From Halomonas korlensis (GTDB taxonomy: Bacteria; Pseudomonadota; Gammaproteobacteria; Pseudomonadales; Halomonadaceae): DNA of 64,000 nucleotides. Under the pieces are notes generated by a model, which was not told the DNA's origin, ran no database searches, and saw only the letters and a list, made by a program, of their open reading frames with translations. Of this stretch, positions 45,075 to 53,981 are shown in pieces. The translations under genes and the position numbers were made by a program. The stretch covers positions 176,377-240,376 of the forward strand of contig NZ_FPBP01000005.1 of NCBI RefSeq assembly GCF_900116705.1, read 5' to 3'. Position 1 is the stretch's first letter. Each line of letters begins with the position of its first letter.

Positions 45075-45950
45075 ATGCTCAAGCAACCGCTTAGCCGTCA
45101 TATTCGTTTTGCCAGCCTGGCGCTGATCGCTGGGGCAGGTCTCACTGCCGGCGCCGCTCAGGCCCAGGACAAGGGCAACGTACATCTCGCTTATGTGGAG
45201 TGGTCTTCCGAGGTCGCCTCCACCAACGTGGTGCGCGCCGTGCTGGAACAGGCCGGGTATGAGGTCGAGATGACATCGCTGTCCGCCGCCGCCATGTGGC
45301 AGTCGCTGGCGACGGGCGATGCCGACGCCATCGTGGCCGCCTGGCTGCCGACTACCCATGCCGATTACCTGGAACGCGTCGGTGACGACGTGGAGGACCT
45401 GGGCGTCAATCTGGACGGCACCAAGCTGGGCCTGGTCGTACCGGCCTACACCGATGTGGACTCCATTGCCGAGCTCAATGACAACGCCGAGACGTTCAAC
45501 AACGAAATCATCGGCATCGACCCCGGCGCCGGCCTGATGGGCCTGACCGAAGAAGTCGTCGAGACCTATGACCTCGACCTGAACCTGCGCAGCGGCAGCG
45601 GCGCGACCATGACCGCGTCGCTGGCGAACGCCATCCAGAACGAGGAAGACGTCGTGGTCACCGGCTGGACGCCGCACTGGAAGTTCGCTCGCTGGGATCT
45701 CAAGTATCTCGAGGATCCCGAGAACGTCTATGGCGGCGCCGAGCAGATCCATACCGTCGTTCGTCAAGGGCTCGAAGAGGACATGCCGGAGGCCTATGCC
45801 ATTCTGGATGCCTTCGAATGGACGCCCGAGCAGATGGGCGAGGTCATGTTGATGAATCAGGAAGACGACGCCGACCCCTACGAGAACGCCAAGCAGTGGG
45901 TTGAAGACAACCAGGATGTTGTCGAGGAATGGCTCTCCGCCGCTGAATAA
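45075..45950 (+). CDS. proX: Glycine betaine-binding protein (OpuAC/ProX family)
   Basis: A 291-residue periplasmic binding protein with a signal peptide (to AAQAQ). The OpuAC domain has YVEWSSEVASTNVV, the substrate-cage tryptophans in MWQSLATGDADAIVAAW and VVTGWTPHWKFAR. The acidic surface fits a halophile. ATG 45075 follows AGAGGTAG; the gap after proW is 105 bases. Confidence 0.92.
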   Translation: MLKQPLSRHIRFASLALIAGAGLTAGAAQAQDKGNVHLAYVEWSSEVASTNVVRAVLEQAGYEVEMTSLSAAAMWQSLATGDADAIVAAWLPTTHADYLERVGDDVEDLGVNLDGTKLGLVVPAYTDVDSIAELNDNAETFNNEIIGIDPGAGLMGLTEEVVETYDLDLNLRSGSGATMTASLANAIQNEEDVVVTGWTPHWKFARWDLKYLEDPENVYGGAEQIHTVVRQGLEEDMPEAYAILDAFEWTPEQMGEVMLMNQEDDADPYENAKQWVEDNQDVVEEWLSAAE

Positions 45951-45982
45951 GGCGAGTCAGCAGAAGTAGCAAGCGCCACACG

Positions 45983-46017
45983 AAGCGGGGAAGCATCCTG
46001 GATGCCTCCCCGCTTTT
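45983..46017 (+). terminator. Terminator of proVWX
   Basis: AAGCGGGGA and TCCCCGCTT enclose a second stem, GCATCC/GGATGC, and TTTT follows. Confidence 0.82.
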
Positions 46018-46081
46018 CGTTGCGTTGCCGCTCTTGTTTTCATTGACGCTTCTATTGTTCTGCTACCGCCACCGGCTTATC

Positions 46082-46933
46082 TCAGCCCGGCGTCACGCCC
46101 CGCAGCCGCTCGCCACGGCGTCGCAGCAGCTCCAGCGTGGTCAGCAGGAGCATGGAGAGCAGCACCAGCAGCGTCGCCACGGCGAGAATCGTCGGGCTGA
46201 TCTGCTCGCGGATGCCCGACCACATCTGGATCGGCATGGTGCGCTGTTCGGGGCCGGCGATGAACAGCACCACCACCACCTCGTCGAAGGAGGTGATGAA
46301 GGCAAACAGCGCCCCCGACACCACCCCCGGCGTCACCAGCGGCAGCACCACCTTGAAGAAGGTGCGTGTCGGGTTGGCCCCCAGGCTATGCGCGGCGCGG
46401 ATCAGCGTGGTATCGAAGCTCGACAGCGTGGCCGTCACGGTGATCACCACGAAGGGGATACCGAGCGCCGTATGGGCCAGGATCACGCCTACATAGGTCT
46501 GGGCGAGATTGACCTTGGAAAAGAAGAAGAACATTGCTGCCGCGGAGATGATCAGCGGCACGATCATCGGCGAGATCAGCAGGGCCATGATCGCGCCACG
46601 CGCTGGCATGTGCCGACTCGACAGTCCGAGCGCCGCCACCGTTCCCAGCACCGTCGCCAGCAGCGTGGAGGCGATGCCGATGATGAAGCTGTTCTTGATG
46701 GCATTGAGCCATTCGCTCGAGGTGAAGAAATCCTGATACCAGCGCAGCGAGTAGCCGGCCGGGTCGAAGGTCACCATCGCCTTGCTGAAGGTAAAGTAAG
46801 GCTCGGCATTGAACGACAGCGGGATGATCACCAGCAGCGGCCCAATCAGAAACAGGAAGACCAGGCCGCAGAGGCCCAGGAACAGGTAGTGCCAGATGCG
46901 TTCGCCACGGGTGGCATAGGAAGGAATGGCCAT
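46082..46933 (-). CDS. Polyamine-type ABC transporter permease (PotC/PotI-like)
   Basis: A 283-residue permease with six helices and the EAA loop RAAHSLGANPTRTFFKVVLP. It is the last gene of a four-gene unit (ATPase 49499, binding protein 48281, permease 46937, permease 46082), three bases after the previous gene, the order typical of spermidine/putrescine importers. Substrate assignment to polyamines is by family only. Confidence 0.88.
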   Translation of the reverse strand: MAIPSYATRGERIWHYLFLGLCGLVFLFLIGPLLVIIPLSFNAEPYFTFSKAMVTFDPAGYSLRWYQDFFTSSEWLNAIKNSFIIGIASTLLATVLGTVAALGLSSRHMPARGAIMALLISPMIVPLIISAAAMFFFFSKVNLAQTYVGVILAHTALGIPFVVITVTATLSSFDTTLIRAAHSLGANPTRTFFKVVLPLVTPGVVSGALFAFITSFDEVVVVLFIAGPEQRTMPIQMWSGIREQISPTILAVATLLVLLSMLLLTTLELLRRRGERLRGVTPG

Positions 46934-46936
46934 CGT

Positions 46937-48190
46937 TTACCCCAGCTTGACCTTGTCGACGCCGATCAGGCGATTGAAGACCAGATAACAGATGATCACC
47001 ACGAACAGCAGGATCGAGGCGATGGCGGCCGCCAGTCCCCAGTTGAGCGATGTCTGCATGTGGTAGGCGATGTAGTTGGTGATGAAGCGACCCGACTGCC
47101 CACCCACCAGGGCCGGCGTGATGTAGTAGCCGATCGACAGGATGAACACCAGGATGCCGCCGGCGGCGATGCCGGGAATCGTCAGTGGGAAATACACCCG
47201 GCGGAAACTCAGAAACGGCTTGCCGCCCAGCGAGCGTGCCGCACGCATGTAGCTCGGCGGGATGGTCTTCATCACCGAATAGAGCGGCAGGATCATGAAC
47301 GGCAGCAGGATGTGTGTCATGGCGATGATGGTGCCCATCTTGTTGTGAATCATCTGCCAACGCGCCTCGTCGGCAATTATGCCGAGCGCCACCATGACGT
47401 CGTTGAGGACCCCCTGTGACTGCAGGATAGCGATCCAAGTGGTGGTTCGCACCAGCAGCGAGGTCCAGAACGGCAGCAATACCAGAATCATCAGCAGGTT
47501 AGAGTGTCGCGCCGGGAGACTCGCCAGCAGAAAGGCCACCGGATAGCCGAGCAATAGCGTCAAGCCCGTAATGACGGCACTCATCCATAACGTTCGCCAG
47601 AACAGGGTAGCGTGGATCTGCATATGTTCCGGCACCGTGATTATCTCGCCGTCCGGACTCAATTGACGGTCGATCGCCGCCAGGTAATACGACATCGTGT
47701 AGGGAGAGGTTTCGCGCTGGATGAGTTTCCAGGTATCGAGCTCACCCCAGGTATCATTGACCTCGATCAGCGCCTCGCGATACGGCGGCTCCAGCGTGCC
47801 GATCCGTCGCGCCGTGCGGCTGATGGTCGAGCGCATGCCCGATTTCTCGTAATTTAGCCGGCTGGACAGCAGACCCAGATTGCGCGCCTGCTGACCTTCG
47901 CGTAGGTCCTCGGCAAGAGCGGCAAAGGTGGTCTCATCGGGTAACGACTCACCGTTCCAGCCCTCCAGCGCGGCCACGGTACGCGACAGGTGTGTAGAGA
48001 CTTCAGGGTTGTCGACGCTGCGCCACAACATCTCGAACAGCGGCATCACGAAGGCGATAATCAGAAAGGTAAGCAGCGGCGCGACCAGCAATAGCGCCTT
48101 GATTTTCGAGCGTCGCACGGCACGACGCAGACTGACCTTGAGCGGCACGCCATCGGCGGTTCTCAAGGGCGCAGCGGGAGATTCGGACAC
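46937..48190 (-). CDS. Polyamine-type ABC transporter permease (PotB/PotH-like), long form
   Basis: A 417-residue permease. After the first helix (LLLVAPLLTFLIIAFVMPLF) comes a hydrophilic insertion of about 130 residues, probably periplasmic, before the conserved permease core with the EAA loop RAARSLGGKPFLSFRRVYFP. Typical PotB proteins have about 285 residues. GTG 48190 follows GGAGAG; the ORF remains open to 48238. Confidence 0.85.
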   Translation of the reverse strand: MSESPAAPLRTADGVPLKVSLRRAVRRSKIKALLLVAPLLTFLIIAFVMPLFEMLWRSVDNPEVSTHLSRTVAALEGWNGESLPDETTFAALAEDLREGQQARNLGLLSSRLNYEKSGMRSTISRTARRIGTLEPPYREALIEVNDTWGELDTWKLIQRETSPYTMSYYLAAIDRQLSPDGEIITVPEHMQIHATLFWRTLWMSAVITGLTLLLGYPVAFLLASLPARHSNLLMILVLLPFWTSLLVRTTTWIAILQSQGVLNDVMVALGIIADEARWQMIHNKMGTIIAMTHILLPFMILPLYSVMKTIPPSYMRAARSLGGKPFLSFRRVYFPLTIPGIAAGGILVFILSIGYYITPALVGGQSGRFITNYIAYHMQTSLNWGLAAAIASILLFVVIICYLVFNRLIGVDKVKLG

Positions 48191-48244
48191 GCAGGTCTCT
48201 CCATCAAGCGAAGGAAACGATCGGCAGCGGGTGCACAACGGGAT

Positions 48245-48274
48245 GCCGCCACCCGGCGCTCACCGGGTGGCGGC
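48245..48274 (-). repeat. Intercistronic hairpin after the binding-protein gene
   Basis: GCCGCCACCCGG and CCGGGTGGCGGC enclose a 6-base loop, just past the binding-protein stop. Such structures often stabilise the upstream mRNA so that binding protein is made in excess. Confidence 0.65.
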
Positions 48275-48280
48275 AAGGCC

Positions 48281-49390
48281 TTACTGAGATAGCCAGGCGT
48301 TGAAGCGCTGGGTCAGCTCATCGTTGTAGTCGGCCCAGAACAGATCGTCCTTCTGCAGCGCCGTTGCGAAGTTGGGCTCGTGGGTCGGCATGTGCGGCGT
48401 CATTTCGATGCCGGTTTCGGCATGCGTGGAAACCAACTCGGATGACGACAGACGCGCCGGGCCGTAAGAGATGTACTGCGCCTGGTCGGCGAGTCGTTGG
48501 GTATCGGTGGCGAAGTGCAGGTAATCCTTCACCTTGTCGAGCTTGCCGGTGGGCACCACCCAGCCATCCAGCTCGAACACCTGGGCGTCCCATAGGATCT
48601 CGAAGGGCTGATCCTCGGTGACCATGGCATTGAAGATTCGGCCATTGTAGGCCGAAGCGAAGGCGACTTCCTGGTCGGCCAGCAACTGGGGTGGCTGGGC
48701 GCCCTCCTCCCACCAGATGACTTCGTCCTTGATGGTATCGAGTTTGGCAAAGGCGCGCTGTACGCCCTCCTCGGTCTCGAGCATGGCGTAGACCTCGTCT
48801 CGCTCGACGCCGTCGGCGATCAGCGCCCATTCCATGTTATTGATCGGCTTGCGCAGCAGGGCCCGCTTGCCGGGGTAGTTTTCCAGGTCGAAGACGTCCT
48901 CGATGGTGCTCGGCTGTTCGTCGGCAGGAAACATATCGCTATTGAAGGCGACGATGTTGGAGTAGACGATGGATGCCACGAAGCAGTCGCCCAGCCCGCC
49001 TTCGACGAAGTCTTCGCTTGCGGGCGTACCGTCCGGGGCATCGGCCAGTAGCTCATCATGCTCGAGAGGCTCGATCAGCCCTTCGGCACAGGCGATCATG
49101 GCATCCGCCGGGAGCATGTCGACCAGATCCCAGGTCACGTTGCCGGCTTGGGACTGGGCGCGCAGGCCGGCCAGCGCATTGCCGCTACGGTCGATATTGA
49201 CGATCTCGTCGCCGGTCTTTTCCATCCACGGCTTATCGTAGGCCTCGTGCTGGCTCATGCTGTAGGCGCCGCCCCAGGAGACGATATTAAGCGTCGCGGC
49301 CTGGGCACCGACCGCCATGGCCAGTGCCGAAATGCCGGCTACCGCCAGGCCAGTTCCCTTGATCACACGATAGGTCTTGAGGGTTTTCAT
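48281..49390 (-). CDS. Polyamine-type ABC transporter substrate-binding protein (PotD/PotF-like)
   Basis: A 369-residue periplasmic protein with a signal peptide (LAVAGISALAMAVGAQAA). NIVSWGGAYSMSQHEAYDKP, the opening of the SBP_bac_8/PotD fold, is followed by the acidic ligand-site region PADAMIACAEG and VYSNIVAFNSDMFP. Ligand likely a polyamine or a related amine, by operon context only. Confidence 0.87.
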   Translation of the reverse strand: MKTLKTYRVIKGTGLAVAGISALAMAVGAQAATLNIVSWGGAYSMSQHEAYDKPWMEKTGDEIVNIDRSGNALAGLRAQSQAGNVTWDLVDMLPADAMIACAEGLIEPLEHDELLADAPDGTPASEDFVEGGLGDCFVASIVYSNIVAFNSDMFPADEQPSTIEDVFDLENYPGKRALLRKPINNMEWALIADGVERDEVYAMLETEEGVQRAFAKLDTIKDEVIWWEEGAQPPQLLADQEVAFASAYNGRIFNAMVTEDQPFEILWDAQVFELDGWVVPTGKLDKVKDYLHFATDTQRLADQAQYISYGPARLSSSELVSTHAETGIEMTPHMPTHEPNFATALQKDDLFWADYNDELTQRFNAWLSQ

Positions 49391-49498
49391 GGTGGTTCTC
49401 CGTTTGTTGTTCTTGCTCAGTTCCCTGCTACATCGCTTGCATGGCGTCGGGTACGACGCCGGCCAGGTCCTCAGGGATCGTCGGACCCGACCTGATGC

Positions 49499-50635
49499 TC
49501 ACGCATCCAGGGCGCGACAGTCACGCCAGGACCAACCGACCTCGACACCCTGACCGGGCTTGAGCGCCGAATGGCCTTTGGCGTTGGGTGTCTTGAGAAT
49601 GAAGTCGTCGTTGCCGCAGACGCGCAGACGCGTGCGCAAATGATCGCCAAGATAGATCACCTCGAGCACTTCGCCGCGAAAGCAGTTGTCGAGCTCATCC
49701 TGTCGGCTGTGGTCGAAGATGGCGACACGCTCGGGGCGCAGTGACAGCGTGGTCCTGGTACCCACCTCACCGCAGGCGACAGGCGTCGCCGTCACGGTTT
49801 CGCCGCTGTCGAGACGTACCTGGCAGCGTTCGCCCTGCCGTTCGACCACCTCGCCCAGCAGGCGATTGTTCTCACCAATGAAGCTCGCCACGAAGGCATT
49901 TTCCGGCGCCTCGTAGAGCGTATCGGGCGTAGCGAGTTGCTGGACGACACCGTCGTTGAAGACCGCGATGCGATCCGACATGGTCAGGGCTTCGGTCTGA
50001 TCGTGGGTGACGTAGATCATGGTCACGCCGAGGCTGGCATGGATACGCTTGATCTCGTACTGCATTTCCTCGCGCAGGTTCTTGTCGAGCGCACCCAACG
50101 GCTCGTCCATCAGCACCAGATCGGGCTCGAATACCAGTGCCCGGGCCAGCGCGACTCGCTGCTGCTGGCCACCCGACAGCTGTGCGGGACGCCGCGCGCC
50201 GAAGTCCTCCAGGCGCACCATGGCCAGCGCCCGATCCACCTTGCGCTGGATCTCGTCCTTCGAGAGATGGCGCACCTCGAGCGGAAAGGCCAGGTTCTCG
50301 GCCACGGTCATGTGCGGGAAGAGCGCATAGTTCTGGAACACCATGCCGATGCCACGCTTGTGGGGTGGCAGGTCGTTGATCGGTTCGCCCTTGAGCAGGA
50401 TCTGGCCATGGGTCGGGGTCTCGAATCCCGCCATCATCATCAGGCAGGTCGTCTTGCCTGAACCGGACGGGCCGAGCAAGGTGACGAACTCACCGTGCCG
50501 TACATCCAGGTTGAACCCCTTCACGACCAGTTCAACGCCGTCATAACTCTTCTGCACATCGATGAAGCGGACAAAGCAGTCGGACGAGTCGGCCTGCGCT
50601 GCCACCTCCTCGTCTCTATCGAGAATCTGCTGCAT
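49499..50635 (-). CDS. Polyamine-type ABC transporter ATPase (PotA-like)
   Basis: A 378-residue ATPase with Walker A GPSGSGKT (55-62), Q-loop FQNYALFPHM, signature LSGGQQQRVALARAL, Walker B LVLMDEPLGALD and the H-loop THDQTEA. A C-terminal TOBE domain follows from about residue 285. It is the first gene of the unit and is oriented away from uspA. Confidence 0.9.
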   Translation of the reverse strand: MQQILDRDEEVAAQADSSDCFVRFIDVQKSYDGVELVVKGFNLDVRHGEFVTLLGPSGSGKTTCLMMMAGFETPTHGQILLKGEPINDLPPHKRGIGMVFQNYALFPHMTVAENLAFPLEVRHLSKDEIQRKVDRALAMVRLEDFGARRPAQLSGGQQQRVALARALVFEPDLVLMDEPLGALDKNLREEMQYEIKRIHASLGVTMIYVTHDQTEALTMSDRIAVFNDGVVQQLATPDTLYEAPENAFVASFIGENNRLLGEVVERQGERCQVRLDSGETVTATPVACGEVGTRTTLSLRPERVAIFDHSRQDELDNCFRGEVLEVIYLGDHLRTRLRVCGNDDFILKTPNAKGHSALKPGQGVEVGWSWRDCRALDA

Positions 50636-50995
50636 GAAAACTCCCTGCTAAGGTTCCCGGTGGGCGGGCGACGAGATTTGCCTATCGCCTCGATGGCCAC
50701 CCTGCAAGTCATGCATCGCCACCGATGCCCCGCCAAGATCCCAGATTATTATTTTGGCTAATTTAGCTCCACAATAGAGGGGACGGGGGCCCCACCGCAA
50801 TGCTGGCGAAGGACAAGCAGCGTTGAAAACGAAGCACACTTTTGACCGGGAAATTAGCTATGACAACGGGGAACGCGCCGGGATGTCGCCTCCTGGCATT
50901 CGGCAGAGCCGTCCTCATCGCGTAGCATGAGTCATGAAAGCTAACGCCGATCACGCATCACACGCTTCCTAATGTAGCAAGCAAGGAGACTGAGC
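50636..50995. other. 360-base divergent promoter region between potA and uspA
   Basis: Contains a perfect GCTAA-T-TTAGC palindrome at 50757-50767 with a further ATTAGCT half-site near 50852, possibly regulatory. No coding region seen. Confidence 0.5.
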
Positions 50996-51412
50996 ATGTA
51001 TCGCAAGATCATGATACCGGTGGACTTGGCGCACCTCGACTTGATTGAACCAGCACTGGCACAGGCAGCCGATCTGGCGCGTCACTATGGCGCCGAGGTC
51101 TGCTATGTCGGGGTGACAGCCAACACGCCGGGCAGCGTCGCCCGAACACCCGCCGAGTATCAGCAGAAGCTCGAAGTCTTCGCCAATCAGCAGGCCAAGG
51201 TGCACGGCCAACCGGTCAGCGCCAAGACGATCAGCTCCCCCGATCCGATTGCCGATCTTGACGATGAGCTGATTCGGGCGATCGATGACGTAGGTGCCGA
51301 CCTTGTCGTGATGCCCACTCATCCCCCCAAGCACCTGGATGTCATCATGCCCTCTCACGGCGGCAAGGTGGCCACCCATACCAAGGCGTCGATCTTTCTG
51401 ATCAGACCCTGA
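50996..51412 (+). CDS. Universal stress protein (TeaD-like)
   Basis: A 138-residue UspA-fold protein with KIMIPVDLAHLDLIEPALAQA and LVVMPTHPPKHLDVIMPSHGGKVATHTKASIFLI, the C-terminal ATP-loop region. In Halomonas elongata, TeaD of this type tunes the ectoine TRAP transporter TeaABC. Here the gene sits 56 bases upstream of a BCCT carrier. AAGGAG at the right distance from ATG 50996. Confidence 0.87.
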   Translation: MYRKIMIPVDLAHLDLIEPALAQAADLARHYGAEVCYVGVTANTPGSVARTPAEYQQKLEVFANQQAKVHGQPVSAKTISSPDPIADLDDELIRAIDDVGADLVVMPTHPPKHLDVIMPSHGGKVATHTKASIFLIRP

Positions 51413-51468
51413 CACCAGGCAAACGTCGAGTACGCTTTCTAACAACACCACCAGCAGGGAGATGTCTC

Positions 51469-53136
51469 GTGGCTAACGATCCTCAAGACGAGAAACCCCA
51501 GGAGCCGAGCACCGCTTCCGAGGGCATTCCCGCCCCTGAAGGGGCGGCGAACCTCATCGATACCGACTACGTGATCGGCCAGGACAATATCACCGCCTCC
51601 CCCATGGGGATCGACGTGGACCTGCACGGCAAGGTCTTCATGGTCTCGTCGATCGTGATCCTGCTGTTCGTGATCCTCACGCTGGCCCTCCAGGACCAGG
51701 TGGAACCAATCTTCGACAGCATGTTCACCTTTCTGACTACCAACCTAGCCTGGGTCTTCCTGCTCGGCGCCAACGTCTTCGTGATCCTCGCGCTGGTGTT
51801 GATCTTCACTCCGCTGGGCAAGGTACGCATCGGTGGCGCCGACGCCACGCCAGACTTCGGCTACGCCGGCTGGTTCGCGATGCTGTTCGCCGCCGGCATG
51901 GGCATCGGTCTAATGTTCTACGGCGTGTCCGAGCCGCTGGGCCACTATGGCACGGCCATGGGCGGCATCAGCATGGGCGAGGATGGCCTGCGCACCGACT
52001 GGGCTCCGCTGGGCGGTGCCGAGGGTGACCAGGCCGGCGCCATCTCGCTGAGCATGGCCGCGACTATTTTCCACTGGGGCCTGCACCCCTGGGGCGCCTA
52101 CGCCATCGTCGGTCTGTCGCTGGCGATCTTCGCCTTCAACAAGGGCCTGCCGCTGACCATGCGCTCGATCTTCTACCCGGTGCTGGGTGAACGCGTATGG
52201 GGTTGGCCTGGCCACCTGATCGACATCCTGGCGGTGTTCGCCACGCTGTTCGGCCTGGCCACCTCGCTGGGGCTGGGGGCGACCCAGGCTTCAGCCGGCC
52301 TCAACTACCTGTTCGGGATCCCGGACAACAACGTCACCCTAGTGCTGCTGATCTTGGGCATTACCCTTGTCGCCCTGGGCTCGATCATGCTCGGCGTCGA
52401 CAAGGGGGTGCAGCGCCTGTCGCAGCTCAACATGGCACTCGCCCTGCTGCTGCTGGTGTTCGTGATCGCCGTGGGCCCGACGCTGATGATAGCCACCGGC
52501 GTGTTCGAGAACCTGCTCGGCTACGTTAAGAACCTGCCGGCACTCTCCATGCCGTTCGGGCGCGAAGATGCCAACTTCAGCCAGGGCTGGACCGCCTTCT
52601 ACTGGGCCTGGTGGATCGCCTGGTCGCCCTTCGTCGGCATGTTCATCGCCCGCGTGAGCCGCGGCCGCACCGTGCGTGAGTTCCTGATCGCCGTGCTGGT
52701 GGTGCCGACCCTGGCCTCGGTGGTGTGGATGACCGCCTTCGGCACCACCGCCATCGATCAGGTGGTCAATGCCGGCATCACCGAGGTGCAGGATGCCGCC
52801 CTGGAGTTGCAGCTGTTCACCATGCTGGAGTACCTGCCGCTCAGCGCCATCACCTCCTTCGTGGGTATCGTGCTGGTGGTCGTGTTCTTCATCACCTCCT
52901 CCGACTCCGGCTCACTGGTGATCGACTCCATCACCGCCGGCGGCAAGGTCGATGCCCCCAAGCCCCAGCGCATCTTCTGGGCGCTGATCGAGGGCGCCAT
53001 CGCCATCGCCCTACTGCTCGGCGGCGGCCTGGGCGCCCTGCAGACGGCCGCCCTGACCACCGGTCTACCCTTCACGCTGGTGCTGCTGGTGGGCTGCTAC
53101 GCCATCGTCAAGGGTCTCATGAGCGAGCCCCGCTGA
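51469..53136 (+). CDS. BCCT-family betaine/choline/carnitine transporter
   Basis: A 555-residue secondary transporter with twelve helices. The family's Trp-rich signature AFYWAWWIAWSPFVGMF lies near residue 372, with GMGIGLMFYGVSEP near 145 and the SSDSG loop. The N-terminal 50 residues are hydrophilic and acidic. GTG 51469 follows AGGGAG. It is sodium- or proton-coupled; substrate (betaine, ectoine, choline or DMSP) not resolved. Probably cotranscribed with uspA. Confidence 0.92.
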   Translation: MANDPQDEKPQEPSTASEGIPAPEGAANLIDTDYVIGQDNITASPMGIDVDLHGKVFMVSSIVILLFVILTLALQDQVEPIFDSMFTFLTTNLAWVFLLGANVFVILALVLIFTPLGKVRIGGADATPDFGYAGWFAMLFAAGMGIGLMFYGVSEPLGHYGTAMGGISMGEDGLRTDWAPLGGAEGDQAGAISLSMAATIFHWGLHPWGAYAIVGLSLAIFAFNKGLPLTMRSIFYPVLGERVWGWPGHLIDILAVFATLFGLATSLGLGATQASAGLNYLFGIPDNNVTLVLLILGITLVALGSIMLGVDKGVQRLSQLNMALALLLLVFVIAVGPTLMIATGVFENLLGYVKNLPALSMPFGREDANFSQGWTAFYWAWWIAWSPFVGMFIARVSRGRTVREFLIAVLVVPTLASVVWMTAFGTTAIDQVVNAGITEVQDAALELQLFTMLEYLPLSAITSFVGIVLVVVFFITSSDSGSLVIDSITAGGKVDAPKPQRIFWALIEGAIAIALLLGGGLGALQTAALTTGLPFTLVLLVGCYAIVKGLMSEPR

Positions 53137-53165
53137 ACGACAAGCACTCGCCTGCAACGCAAGAG

Positions 53166-53199
53166 GGCGGCCTGGGGTAATCCCCAGGCCGCCTTTTTT
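53166..53199 (+). terminator. Terminator of uspA-BCCT
   Basis: GGCGGCCTGGGG-TAAT-CCCCAGGCCGCC followed by six T: a textbook intrinsic terminator. Confidence 0.93.
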
Positions 53200-53258
53200 C
53201 GTCTCGTATGGTTTCTTGTAGCCTCGCGTCGCGCCGTGATGACCCAGTTAGTGCGGCT

Positions 53259-53981
53259 TCAGCTCCAGAGCTCACCGACCGGCGTTTCTGGGTGGTAGTG
53301 CGTGGCGATCTGGGCTTGCAGTAGCTCGGCGGTGGCCAAGGCGTCGATCAGCGCATGGTGTCCCTGGTAGGCGGGCAGGCCGTAGCGCGCCCGGCTGCTC
53401 TGCAACCGGATCGATACCGGAGGCCGACCCAGCCAGCGGCGAAAGCGCGCCCACAGCGGCTGACGGTAAAGGCGCGCTTCGAGCGACATAGTATCGATGA
53501 CTGGGAAGCGAATACCTTCGCCAAGCCGGGCTTTTACGGCACGATCGAGAAACGGTCGTTCAATATGACGGTAATGCACCACCGCCAACCGTCCGGTCAG
53601 TGCCTCGAGCAGCTCGGGAAGGATCGCTTCCAGATCCGGCTCATCCGCCACCTGGGAATCGGTGATGTGGTGAAAGGTTACCGATTGCCGATTCAGCGGC
53701 TGTCGGGGCTTGACGACCCAGTAACGGCGTTGGGCCAGCAGCACGCGCGACAGGGTAAAGGGCACCAAGCCAAGGCTGACGATGCCATGGCGGCGCGCAT
53801 CGAGGCCGGTCGTTTCCATATCCATTGCGACCATTGGCACCTTGGCGATGGGCGTGTCAGGTGACAGAGAACGGGCGGCGAAGTAGCGCTCCAGTAAAGG
53901 GTGTGTCGCCGCTTCGTGGCGCGCCGCCAGATAAGCGGGCCAATCCTGCGAATGCCGCACCTTTCGCCCGGTATCCCTCAC
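53259..53981 (-). CDS. DEDDh 3'-5' exonuclease (DnaQ-like)
   Basis: 240 residues. The DEDDh residues are visible: Asp and Glu in DMETTGLD (54-61), Asp near HYRHIERPFLD and the HHALIDALAT histidine-aspartate. An N-terminal extension of about 45 residues precedes the fold. Its GTG start overlaps the stop of the DUF294 gene (GTGA). This pair is often found beside acetate or other solute symporters, suggesting a linked signalling role rather than replication. Confidence 0.88.
   Translation of the reverse strand: MRDTGRKVRHSQDWPAYLAARHEAATHPLLERYFAARSLSPDTPIAKVPMVAMDMETTGLDARRHGIVSLGLVPFTLSRVLLAQRRYWVVKPRQPLNRQSVTFHHITDSQVADEPDLEAILPELLEALTGRLAVVHYRHIERPFLDRAVKARLGEGIRFPVIDTMSLEARLYRQPLWARFRRWLGRPPVSIRLQSSRARYGLPAYQGHHALIDALATAELLQAQIATHYHPETPVGELWS

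Noticed and set aside
46025..47419. 464-codon frame opposite the ABC permeases
   Set aside because: Composition rich in His, Gln and Arg, typical of antisense to membrane-protein genes.
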